Shown here one piece after another: positions 8,492 through 15,561 of a stretch of DNA of 49,654 nt. Where the stretch lies: NCBI GenBank assembly GCA_021372725.1, contig JAJFTV010000110.1, positions 1 to 49,654 of the forward strand, read 5' to 3'. Both the position numbers and the translations under genes were made by a program. Numbering within the stretch: the stretch's first letter is position 1; each line of letters opens with the position of its first letter. Under the pieces are notes generated by a model. That model saw nothing but the letters and a program-made list of their open reading frames with translations. It was not told the DNA's origin and made no database searches. This stretch comes from Chloroflexota bacterium (GTDB lineage: Bacteria > Chloroflexota > Anaerolineae > Anaerolineales > Anaerolineaceae).

Positions 8492-9433
8492 ATGCGCCGA
8501 ATAATGCTGACAATTCTTCTTGGGTTGGTACTCGCCGGTTGTGCCGGGCAAAACATTCCCACCGGAGTTCCCCATGAACGATACACTGAAGCCGTTAAAA
8601 CCGTTGTGGTCCAATTGACACAAAATGCCTTGCTGACTCCCTCGGTGACACCCACCAGCACCCCCGAACCGACATCCACCATAACACTCACACCTGAACC
8701 ATCCCCCACCGTTCCATCTCCCACCGCAACCTGGTCGTATCATACGCGCGGCACAGTTGAAGCTCCCATTCTTGTTTATTATCATATTGCAGATGAAGCC
8801 TCTGACTATGCCGGTTTCAACCCTGAAGCTGTCGAGCAGATCTCGTCCGCCGTGCTTCAGCAGCACATGACTGCCTTGCGTGAAAAAGGATACGACTCGA
8901 TCACCATGGATACACTGATCAACACGCTGCTGTACGGCTCGGAGATGCCCGCCAAACCTGTCGTGATCACTTTCGACTCGACGTCAGAGGGCATTTACAG
9001 CAAGGCTTTTCCTGTTTTGCAGGCACAAGGGTATATCGGAATGGTGTTTCTGACCGTTCAGGATATCGGGAAGGAAGGCATGTTGACTGTGGATCAAATC
9101 AAGGAGATGATCCAGGCCGGATGGAGCGTTGGCAGCCACGGAATGTACGGTAGGGATCTTACCGCTGATCATTCCACGATTTCGGAAGAAATTTCCACGT
9201 CCCGGTTACAACTGGAAGAGCTGCTGGGCGTACCCGTCACGGTATTTTCCTATCCTTACGGCAGAACCGATGATGTCATTCTCACCCGCATTTCCACCTG
9301 GGGCTATACGGCTGCGGTTGGCTTGCACTGGTACGATTCAACCACCCATACGACAGATTACATTTATTATCTTTCCAGAATTGAAATCAGAAATGACGGT
9401 TCGGCAGACGGAATAATCTCAAACCTGCCCTGA
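8492..9433 (+). CDS. Lipoprotein with a degenerate polysaccharide-deacetylase domain
   Basis: This is an exported lipoprotein of 313 residues. A signal peptide ends in the lipobox LAGC, with the lipidated Cys at residue 17. A Thr/Pro-rich spacer follows (about 49-90), then a NodB-like domain. NodB enzymes remove acetyl groups from peptidoglycan or chitin-type sugars with a metal held by one Asp and two His. Here the TFDDG motif reads TFDST, so the metal-binding Asp is Ser. The SHxxxH motif reads SHGMYG, so the second His is Gly. FSYPYGR and the C-terminal SRIEIRND remain. Hydrolysis by the usual mechanism is doubtful. The ATG at 8492, with AAGGA upstream, is chosen over the TTG at 8471 that overlaps the moeA stop. 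Confidence 0.8.
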   Translation: MRRIMLTILLGLVLAGCAGQNIPTGVPHERYTEAVKTVVVQLTQNALLTPSVTPTSTPEPTSTITLTPEPSPTVPSPTATWSYHTRGTVEAPILVYYHIADEASDYAGFNPEAVEQISSAVLQQHMTALREKGYDSITMDTLINTLLYGSEMPAKPVVITFDSTSEGIYSKAFPVLQAQGYIGMVFLTVQDIGKEGMLTVDQIKEMIQAGWSVGSHGMYGRDLTADHSTISEEISTSRLQLEELLGVPVTVFSYPYGRTDDVILTRISTWGYTAAVGLHWYDSTTHTTDYIYYLSRIEIRNDGSADGIISNLP

Positions 9434-9469
9434 TGTAGAAATGAGTACAGGTATAGACGGAGGAATTTC

Positions 9470-11434
9470 TTGAGCATTTACTTGCACGATATCCCCCTTG
9501 ACCAGGCTCAGCAGGTCTTTCTGGCAGCTTTGACTCAGGCAGGTCTGCATCAGGTACTGGGCACCGAGGTCATTGATCTGACCGAACAGGCTCTTGATCG
9601 CGTTCTGGCCGATCCAATCTGGGCCAGACTATCTTCACCGCACTACAATGCGTCCGCCATGGATGGTTTTGCGGTCCGCTCCGCCGATACGATCGGCGCA
9701 AGCGAAACCAAACCACTTCTCCTTCGGCGGAGCGGACAGTTTTCTTATGTCGATACCGGAGACCCTGTACCGGTATGGGCTAACGCAGTGATCCCCATTG
9801 AATTGGTGGATGGGCTGGATTTGAATGAGCAATTGTTGAATGACCCCCGTCACGCCCAATTCATCCGCATTCGGGCAGCCGTTACACCCTGGAAGCACGT
9901 TCGAACGGTGGGCGAAGATATCATCGCATCCCAGCTCGTGCTTCCATCCGGGCACTTACTGAACCCGGCCGACCTGGGGGCCATCGCGGCCAGCGGTCAT
10001 TCTAAAGTAACAGTCAACCGAAAACCGGTTGTCTCCATCATTCCGACCGGAACGGAATTAATCCAGATTGGTGAACCAGTCAAACCGGGTGACATTATCG
10101 AATACAATTCGATGGTCCTGGCGAGCCAGGTTTTGCGTTGGGGAGGTATTCCAAAAAGGAAACCCATCGTTGCGGATGACCTCAAGCTCATCCGCTCAGC
10201 AGTGGAAGAAGCCGCCCAAACCAGCGATTTGATCCTGCTGAATGCCGGTTCATCGGCCGGATCCGAAGATTTTTCGGCAGAAATAGTACGCCAGTTGGGA
10301 ACTTTGCTTGTACATGGCGTGGCGGTGCGTCCGGGACATCCGGTTATCCTGGGGATGATCCACCTGAGTAATCGCAGCCTGCCCATTATCGGGGTGCCCG
10401 GTTTTCCGGTTTCGGCTGCACTGACCGGCGAGATTTTCGTCAAACCGCTGCTTGAACGCTGGCTGGGACGAACCACTGAAGAACCGCAAACAATATCTGC
10501 ATCCATTACCCGAAAAATTACCAGCCCGGCTGGGGATGATGATTACCTGCGTGTTGTTATAGGCAAAGTAGACGGTGAGTACAAAGCAGCACCCATTTCA
10601 CGCGGTGCCGGTGTCATCACCTCATTGGTCAAAGCGGACGGTATTGCCGTCATCCCACGTTCCATTCAGGGGCTGGAAGCAGGTTCCAAACTGAGCGTAA
10701 GGCTGTACCATCCCGTCAGCCAGATCGACAATGCCATCCTGGTCATCGGCTCGCATGATATGACGCTGGATTTGCTGGCACAATATCTTCATCGATATAA
10801 CCGGCATCTGGTTTCATCCAATGTCGGCAGCGTGGGAGGTCTGATCGCACTCAGCCGCGGTGAGGCACATCTGGCAGGCTCGCATTTGCTGGATCCATCC
10901 ACAGGTGAATACAACGTTTCCTATTTGCCCCAATATCTTGCTGACGAACCTGTCAAACTGGTTGTGTGGGCTGAACGTGAGCAAGGCTTGATGGTTCCGC
11001 ACGGCAATCCCAAACAAATCAACTCACTGCCCGATTTGTTGAGGGACGATGTCACTTTCATCAACCGCCAGAAAGGTTCCGGAACCCGCATGCTGCTGGA
11101 TTATCATCTGAAAAAGGAAGGGCTGTCCGCTGAGCTGATCAGAGGCTATCAGCAGGAAGAGTTCACCCACCTGAATGTTGCCGTAGCCGTTGCATCACAG
11201 CGGGCGGATTGTGGCCTGGGTATCGCAGCCGCTGCGGATGCACTTCAGCTTGATTTTATCCCCCTTTTTAATGAAAGATATGATCTGGTCATTCCATGCC
11301 GGCATCTGCGAGACGGCCTGCTGGATCCCATCTTCAAACTGATGAATGATGAGCCGTTCCGGCGGGAAATTGGCAAGCTGAAAGGATATTCTTTCGAGCG
11401 GATGGGAGAAATCATCATCGGCTGCAATGAATGA
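9470..11434 (+). CDS. MoeA fused to a periplasmic-binding-protein-like domain
   Basis: This is a 654-residue fusion. Residues about 1-415 form a MoeA module (HYNASAMDGFAV near 58-69, TVGEDI, IPTGTELI, NAGSSAGSEDF, VRPGHPVILG, GVPGFPVSA and a domain IV). Residues about 420-640 form a type-2 binding-protein fold like the substrate domain of LysR or ModA proteins (VIGSHDMTLDLLA, INRQKGSGTRMLLDYHL, ADCGLGIAAAA). Such MoeA fusions are known in archaea and some bacteria. The second domain is thought to sense or hand over a ligand such as an oxyanion or cofactor intermediate, but this is not settled. The start is TTG, with GGAGG six bases upstream. It lies 36 bases after the lipoprotein gene. Confidence 0.9.
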   Translation: MSIYLHDIPLDQAQQVFLAALTQAGLHQVLGTEVIDLTEQALDRVLADPIWARLSSPHYNASAMDGFAVRSADTIGASETKPLLLRRSGQFSYVDTGDPVPVWANAVIPIELVDGLDLNEQLLNDPRHAQFIRIRAAVTPWKHVRTVGEDIIASQLVLPSGHLLNPADLGAIAASGHSKVTVNRKPVVSIIPTGTELIQIGEPVKPGDIIEYNSMVLASQVLRWGGIPKRKPIVADDLKLIRSAVEEAAQTSDLILLNAGSSAGSEDFSAEIVRQLGTLLVHGVAVRPGHPVILGMIHLSNRSLPIIGVPGFPVSAALTGEIFVKPLLERWLGRTTEEPQTISASITRKITSPAGDDDYLRVVIGKVDGEYKAAPISRGAGVITSLVKADGIAVIPRSIQGLEAGSKLSVRLYHPVSQIDNAILVIGSHDMTLDLLAQYLHRYNRHLVSSNVGSVGGLIALSRGEAHLAGSHLLDPSTGEYNVSYLPQYLADEPVKLVVWAEREQGLMVPHGNPKQINSLPDLLRDDVTFINRQKGSGTRMLLDYHLKKEGLSAELIRGYQQEEFTHLNVAVAVASQRADCGLGIAAAADALQLDFIPLFNERYDLVIPCRHLRDGLLDPIFKLMNDEPFRREIGKLKGYSFERMGEIIIGCNE

Positions 11435-11485
11435 TGAGGAATAGGATAAAATAATATCAGCAACTGTCGTTCAGGAGGTATAACT

Positions 11486-11947
11486 ATGACACTGCAAGAA
11501 AATACCCTGGCTCCTGATTTTCAATTACCGGATCAGGATGGCGTTATCCACAAATTATCCGATTACCGCGGGAAACCGGTTGTTTTGTATTTCTACCCAA
11601 AAGATAATACACCCGGGTGTACCCTTGAGGCAACGAGTTTCCGCGATGATTTCAGCAAATATGAGCAGGCCGGTGCCGTCATTTTGGGTATCAGCCCGGA
11701 TTCGGTCAAATCGCACAAGGGATTTTGTAATAAATTCAACCTGCCCTTTACCTTGCTGGCAGATGAAGATCACTCCGTATTGGAAATGTACGGCGTTTGG
11801 GGATTAAAGAAAAACTACGGAAAAGAGTATTACGGCGTGCAACGCACCACCTATCTGATCGATGAAAATGGGATGATTGCCAAAGTATACGAAAAAGTCA
11901 AACCAGCCGAACACTCGCAGGAAATCCTGCTTGAATTCAAGCTATGA
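11486..11947 (+). CDS. bcp: Thioredoxin-dependent peroxiredoxin, Bcp/PrxQ type
   Basis: This is a thiol peroxidase of 153 residues that reduces hydrogen peroxide and organic peroxides using thioredoxin. The peroxidatic Cys45 lies in PKDNTPGCTLE, with Thr42 and Arg115-region residues as expected. The resolving Cys of classical Bcp, five residues later, is absent (Thr50). Instead Cys81 lies in KGFCNKF, 36 residues after Cys45. That spacing fits the PrxQ subgroup whose resolving Cys sits in helix alpha 3. A strong AGGAGGT ribosome-binding site precedes the ATG. It is the last gene of the co-directional run and is convergent with rsfS. Confidence 0.92.
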   Translation: MTLQENTLAPDFQLPDQDGVIHKLSDYRGKPVVLYFYPKDNTPGCTLEATSFRDDFSKYEQAGAVILGISPDSVKSHKGFCNKFNLPFTLLADEDHSVLEMYGVWGLKKNYGKEYYGVQRTTYLIDENGMIAKVYEKVKPAEHSQEILLEFKL

Positions 11948-11973
11948 TTTGATTCATGGTTTGAAAAGATAGC

Positions 11974-12318
11974 TTATTGGACGTGCAGCAAGACTTTACC
12001 TTCTGACCACAGCTCTTCCAGCTTGTAATAATTACGCTGGTCAGGGGTAAATAAATGCACAATGATGTCGCCGACGTCCAGTACAAGCCACCCATCTTCC
12101 GGTTTTCCTTCAGTTTTGGGCCGAAAATGAACGAGTGGTTTGACCGTGTCCACTATATGATCTGCCAATGCGTCCAGCATGCGAACGCTGGTTCCACTGC
12201 AAATAATAAAATAACTGGCAAAATCGGCAATCTCATTGATATCAATTAGAACAATATCCTCCCCCTTTTTATCTTCCAGTGCTTCAATGATTATTCTAGA
12301 AAGTTCACTTGTATTCAG
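11974..12318 (-). CDS. rsfS: Ribosomal silencing factor RsfS, apparent CTG start
   Basis: RsfS binds ribosomal protein L14 and blocks subunit joining under starvation. The reading frame gives 114 residues with family features: IIIEALEDKKGEDIVLID at the N-terminus, SGTSVRMLDALADHI in the middle and GWLVLDVGDIIVHLFTPD near the end. The first in-frame ATG (12180) would remove about 46 conserved residues. Upstream of the conserved start there is no in-frame ATG, GTG or TTG after the stop codon TGA. The codon at the family's usual start position is CTG (12316-12318), preceded by GAGGTG with a five-base spacing and an extended -10 box. I therefore place the start at CTG. A sequencing error is the alternative. 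Confidence 0.85.
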   Translation of the reverse strand: MNTSELSRIIIEALEDKKGEDIVLIDINEIADFASYFIICSGTSVRMLDALADHIVDTVKPLVHFRPKTEGKPEDGWLVLDVGDIIVHLFTPDQRNYYKLEELWSEGKVLLHVQ

Positions 12319-12345
12319 ATTTACACCTCACAACAGTTTTGTTTC

Positions 12346-12354
12346 ATTCTAGCA
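12346..12354 (-). promoter_or_regulatory. Extended -10 promoter of rsfS
   Basis: On the reverse strand TGCTAGAAT forms an extended -10 element. Transcription would begin near base 12339, leaving a 21-base leader that contains GAGGTG (12324-12329) before the CTG start of rsfS. Confidence 0.5.
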
Positions 12355-12370
12355 TAAGAAAATCAAAAAT

Positions 12371-12403
12371 ACGAAATCATATAGTGGCACAATATGATTT
12401 CGT
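12371..12403 (-). terminator. Intrinsic terminator of thpR
   Basis: A perfect 12-bp inverted repeat (12371-12382 with 12392-12403, nine-base loop) begins at the thpR stop codon. On the reverse strand it is followed by ATTTTTGATTTTC, as expected for a rho-independent terminator. It separates thpR from rsfS, which therefore needs its own promoter. Confidence 0.75.
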
Positions 12404-12972
12404 CAACCTAATGGAATATCATAAAGAATACGATATTTCGGGCCGGCTGGGAGTAAATCACTGCGGTAAACCCGGATATTGTTTACGATCTGCGTTCCCA
12501 GATTGGTTACAGCCGTTTCACGAATTATTTGAGCCAGCATGGGATAATCGCGCGGACCGGCAGAATTTATTAACCGGCCAATCGTCAGATGTGGGCTGAA
12601 AGGCCTGTCTGCTTTTGGAAAACCCAGGTCGGTTGTCGTTTTCTCCACTGCCTTCTGGACGTGGTACCCTTCCTGGTCCATTTCACAGCCTGCCCAAATG
12701 GTCCGCGGCTGGTCTATTTTGGGAAATGCTCCCAATTCACCTATACGAATAACAAACGGTTGAAAATTCTGTACCGCTGCTGAGAGCCGGGACTGGAGCA
12801 CGGGGAGCATCTTTTCCTCCACATCACCCAGAAACTTCAAGGTGATATGAATATTCTCCACAGCAGTCCATTTTACCGGAAAGCCACCTTTGGATTTCAA
12901 CTGTCGGGCCAGAACAGCAAGGTTTGTTTTTATTTCCGGTGACAGATCCAATGCAATAAAAGTTCTGATCAT
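12403..12972 (-). CDS. thpR: RNA 2',3'-cyclic phosphodiesterase (LigT/ThpR family)
   Basis: This is a 2H phosphoesterase of 189 residues that opens 2',3'-cyclic phosphates on RNA ends. Both catalytic HxTx motifs are present: HITLKFLG near residues 43-50 and HLTIGRL near 128-134. The N-terminal MIRTFIALDLSPE and the C-terminal YRSDLLPAGPKYRIL match the family. The gene stands alone between the 6S RNA promoter region and its own terminator, on the strand opposite gpmI. Confidence 0.93.
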   Translation of the reverse strand: MIRTFIALDLSPEIKTNLAVLARQLKSKGGFPVKWTAVENIHITLKFLGDVEEKMLPVLQSRLSAAVQNFQPFVIRIGELGAFPKIDQPRTIWAGCEMDQEGYHVQKAVEKTTTDLGFPKADRPFSPHLTIGRLINSAGPRDYPMLAQIIRETAVTNLGTQIVNNIRVYRSDLLPAGPKYRILYDIPLG

Positions 12973-13084
12973 AAGCTCTTGTTACATGAAAAACAGGGTT
13001 TGATATTTGTCCACTTCCAAAACAGTATAAATTTACAGCCAACGAATGTCAAGATTCATACATCTACACAGTTGGTCAAATGTA

Positions 13085-13093
13085 TGGTATAAA
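13085..13093 (+). promoter_or_regulatory. Extended -10 promoter of the 6S RNA gene
   Basis: TGGTATAAA is an extended -10 element (TG, one base, TATAAA). The predicted start is base 13100, which coincides with the beginning of the closing stem of the 6S RNA. No good -35 box lies at normal spacing (TTGGTC at 13072 is too close). Confidence 0.55.
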
Positions 13094-13099
13094 AAAAGT

Positions 13100-13276
13100 G
13101 AACCCTGCTGTGTTCGTGATGCTGCATTCTCAGTTCTGGGCCAACACCTTAAATAAGGGTTCTTAAGTCCACACCAGCAACGCGATAGGCTTGAGCCAAG
13201 GCGGAGTTGGTGGGTAAGAGCCCACCTGCAATCGCAGGTTCAAAACTCCGCAGCACACGGCACAGCGGGGGTTTTT
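13100..13276 (+). ncRNA. ssrS: 6S RNA
   Basis: 6S RNA binds the housekeeping RNA polymerase by imitating an open promoter and lowers transcription in slow growth. About 177 bases fold as a rod. CCCTGCTGTG (13103-13112) pairs with CACAGCGGGG (13261-13270), CGTG (13115-13118) pairs with CACG (13256-13259), and TGCTGC (13120-13125) pairs with GCAGCA (13250-13255). Beyond these lies a large asymmetric bubble. On its 3' side are hairpins GGTGGG/CCCACC (13209-13226) and GGAGTT/AACTCC, and an apical region is enclosed between the arms. The 5' sequence GCTGTGTTCGTGATG is typical of 6S genes. The RNA ends in a T-run and lies 46 bases before gpmI on the same strand. Confidence 0.85.
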
Positions 13277-13322
13277 ATTGTCAAAAATTAGAGAATTCGA
13301 AAGACATTCGAAAGGCATTTTT

Positions 13323-14864
13323 ATGGAAAAGAAAAATCCGGTTGCTTTGATTATTCTGGATGGTTGGGGTTTCCGTGATGCCATGGAAGGAAACGCAGTA
13401 GCTTTGGGTCGCACGCCCAATTTTGACTTATGGACCAAAAAATATGAGCGCTCGATTCTCAAGGCATCCGGCGAAGCCGTCGGGCTTGCACCTGACCAAA
13501 TGGGTAATTCAGAAGTGGGTCACCTCGTCATCGGCGCCGGTCGCATCATTTATCAGGATATTGCCCGCATCAATCGATCGATTGAAACAGGCGAATTTTA
13601 CAAACTGGACGTGATCCTGAAAGAATTTGAGTACGTAAAACGCAGCCACAAAAAACTTCACCTGTTTGGATTATTTGGCCCGGGAGGGGTGCACAGTCAT
13701 TCCGATCATCTGTATGCGCTGATCGATCTGTGTAACCGGCACGGTGTTACACCCCTCATCCACCTCATGACCGATGGCAGGGATACGCCCCCCAACAGCG
13801 GTATTGATTTCGTTCGTGAGCTGGAAACTTACCTGCAATCTCATGAGGCTCAAATCGCTTCAGTCAGCGGTCGGTATTACGCCATGGATCGCGACAAACG
13901 TTGGGATCGCACGCAACTGGCCTACAGCGCCTACGTAAAGCAGGAAGGCCTGAAAGCAGGTTCAGCCAGCGAGGCCGTCCTCAATTCATATCACAAAAAT
14001 GTTGGCGATGAGTTCATCAAACCGACTTTGATTATCGATTCGAAGGGACGGGATCTTTCCGTCACCGATGGCGACTGCCTGCTGTTCTATAATTTCCGTG
14101 CTGATCGGATGCGTCAAATTGTAAAGAGCTTTGTCCTGCCTGATTTTTCGGGTTTTGACCGTGATCATTTCATGGCCAATCTGCACGTACTCACCTTTAC
14201 GGAGTACGAATCCGACCTGCCGGTTAATGTTATCTTTCCCAAAGAAAATGTGGATCAGCCGTTGGCCCAGGTTCTCAGCGAAAAAGGATTGAGACAATTC
14301 CACACCGCTGAAACCGAAAAATATTCGCACGTCACCTTCTTTCTGAATGGAGGGCGTGAGGAACCGTTTGAGGGTGAAGAGCGGCAACTTGTTCCTTCCC
14401 CCAAAGTGGCAACGTACGATCTGAAACCCGAAATGAGCGCCTTTGAGCTGACAGAAGTTGTGCTCAAGCGCCTTGAGCAAGCCGTTGACGACTTCATCGT
14501 GGTTAATTTTGCGAACCTCGATATGGTCGGTCACACCGGCGTACTGGAAGCAGGCATCAAGGCCGCTGAAGCAGTGGATGAATGTGTGGGCAAGGTTGTC
14601 CAGAGCATCCTCGCCAGGAATGGTACCGTTTTAATTACCGCCGATCACGGGAATGCAGAAATGATGTATGACCGTATCCGCAACGAACCGCATACCTATC
14701 ACACCACAAACCCGGTGCGGTTGTTTGTCATTGGGCAAAAGTATTACCGCCTGCGCCCCCAGGGCGGTTTGCAGGATGTAGCCCCCACCATCCTGGATTT
14801 GATGGGCATAGAAAAGCCAAAACTGATGACCGGCAGAAGCCTGATCGAAGATTCCGCCGGATAA
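13323..14864 (+). CDS. gpmI: 2,3-bisphosphoglycerate-independent phosphoglycerate mutase
   Basis: This enzyme interconverts 3- and 2-phosphoglycerate in glycolysis with two manganese ions and a phosphoserine intermediate. Its 513 residues match the family: VALIILDGWG at the N-terminus, then QMGNSEVGHLVIGAGR near 60-75 with the catalytic Ser. These are followed by GLFGPGGVHSH, MTDGRDTPPNSG, SGRYYAMDRDKRWDR and the late metal motifs NFANLDMVGHTG and TADHGNAE. The ATG at 13323 follows AAAGG by seven bases and is preferred to the TTG at 13278, which abuts the 6S RNA end. Readthrough from the 6S promoter is a plausible source of mRNA. The gene is convergent with the DUF1461 gene. Confidence 0.96.
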   Translation: MEKKNPVALIILDGWGFRDAMEGNAVALGRTPNFDLWTKKYERSILKASGEAVGLAPDQMGNSEVGHLVIGAGRIIYQDIARINRSIETGEFYKLDVILKEFEYVKRSHKKLHLFGLFGPGGVHSHSDHLYALIDLCNRHGVTPLIHLMTDGRDTPPNSGIDFVRELETYLQSHEAQIASVSGRYYAMDRDKRWDRTQLAYSAYVKQEGLKAGSASEAVLNSYHKNVGDEFIKPTLIIDSKGRDLSVTDGDCLLFYNFRADRMRQIVKSFVLPDFSGFDRDHFMANLHVLTFTEYESDLPVNVIFPKENVDQPLAQVLSEKGLRQFHTAETEKYSHVTFFLNGGREEPFEGEERQLVPSPKVATYDLKPEMSAFELTEVVLKRLEQAVDDFIVVNFANLDMVGHTGVLEAGIKAAEAVDECVGKVVQSILARNGTVLITADHGNAEMMYDRIRNEPHTYHTTNPVRLFVIGQKYYRLRPQGGLQDVAPTILDLMGIEKPKLMTGRSLIEDSAG

Positions 14865-14865
14865 A

Positions 14866-15561
14866 TTACTCCTCGTTCGGGTCTGCCTCTGCTTTCAGAG
14901 ATTTTTCCCGCACTACCCGTCCGACAAGATAGGCGATGATACCACCCGCGGCAGACAGTACGCCCAGGAAAATGAAAGCATCCTGCCAGAAGCGCATAGG
15001 GAAAAGCCTGATTAAGGTGTCAGAATACTTGAACAACCAGGTATCTCCCTCAAAAAAGATGCGATGAAAAGCAGTAAACAACCATTCAAAGCTGGCCAGG
15101 ACGCCAAAAATAATCACTACAATCAAAACGATGGTGGCAATCCCACCTTTTGAGAATGCGTCCCAAAAACTGGGTAAAAAATGGGCTTCGGATGCAAACA
15201 GCCCAAATAGTATCAATAAAGCAATGGTAATATACCAGGTAATCAGGGCCTTGCTGACCAGGTTTTTCACATCCAGCATGTGCTGAAGTTCCCGCTCGTT
15301 GTAAAGAGGCTCACCCGAAGCCAGCTTCTGCCGTTCCAGGAAATCGATCCCTTCACGATTCAGTAAATAAGTCAACGAAATATTGGCCCACTCAAGCCTT
15401 TCCTGACTTGTAAACCCGTATTCGTCGGGTGGGAAGCCGGGCATTTTATACTCGATTCGCAGGAAAAGCGGGCTGAGTAAAAAGCGGACCGCCGTCAATA
15501 ACAGGAAAATTACGACAACGATGCTGGTGAGAACTTTAATCACAGGAATTGTTTTGTTCAT
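14866..15561 (-). CDS. DUF1461 / TIGR01906 family membrane protein
   Basis: This is a membrane protein of 231 residues with four spans (about 8-30, 105-125, 140-162 and 190-215). The first extracellular loop is long and charged. The segment FFEGDTWLFKYSDTLIRLF near 168-186, followed by P-MRFWQDAF, is the signature of the DUF1461 family, whose function is unknown. It overlaps the upstream membrane spermidine-synthase-like gene by four bases (ATGA), so translation is probably coupled and the products may work together. The only other clue is the acidic C-terminus, ending in DPNEE. Confidence 0.8.
   Translation of the reverse strand: MNKTIPVIKVLTSIVVVIFLLLTAVRFLLSPLFLRIEYKMPGFPPDEYGFTSQERLEWANISLTYLLNREGIDFLERQKLASGEPLYNERELQHMLDVKNLVSKALITWYITIALLILFGLFASEAHFLPSFWDAFSKGGIATIVLIVVIIFGVLASFEWLFTAFHRIFFEGDTWLFKYSDTLIRLFPMRFWQDAFIFLGVLSAAGGIIAYLVGRVVREKSLKAEADPNEE

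Noticed and set aside
13209..13226. GGTAAGAGCCCACC-like sequence reminiscent of RNase P RNA
   Set aside because: RNase P RNA is about 350-400 bases with other conserved blocks that are absent. The whole 177-base fold with its closing stem and bubble fits 6S RNA.
13278..13322. TTG start of gpmI 15 codons upstream
   Set aside because: It directly abuts the 6S RNA 3' end and has no ribosome-binding site, while the ATG at 13323 has AAAGG and begins at the family's normal N-terminus.
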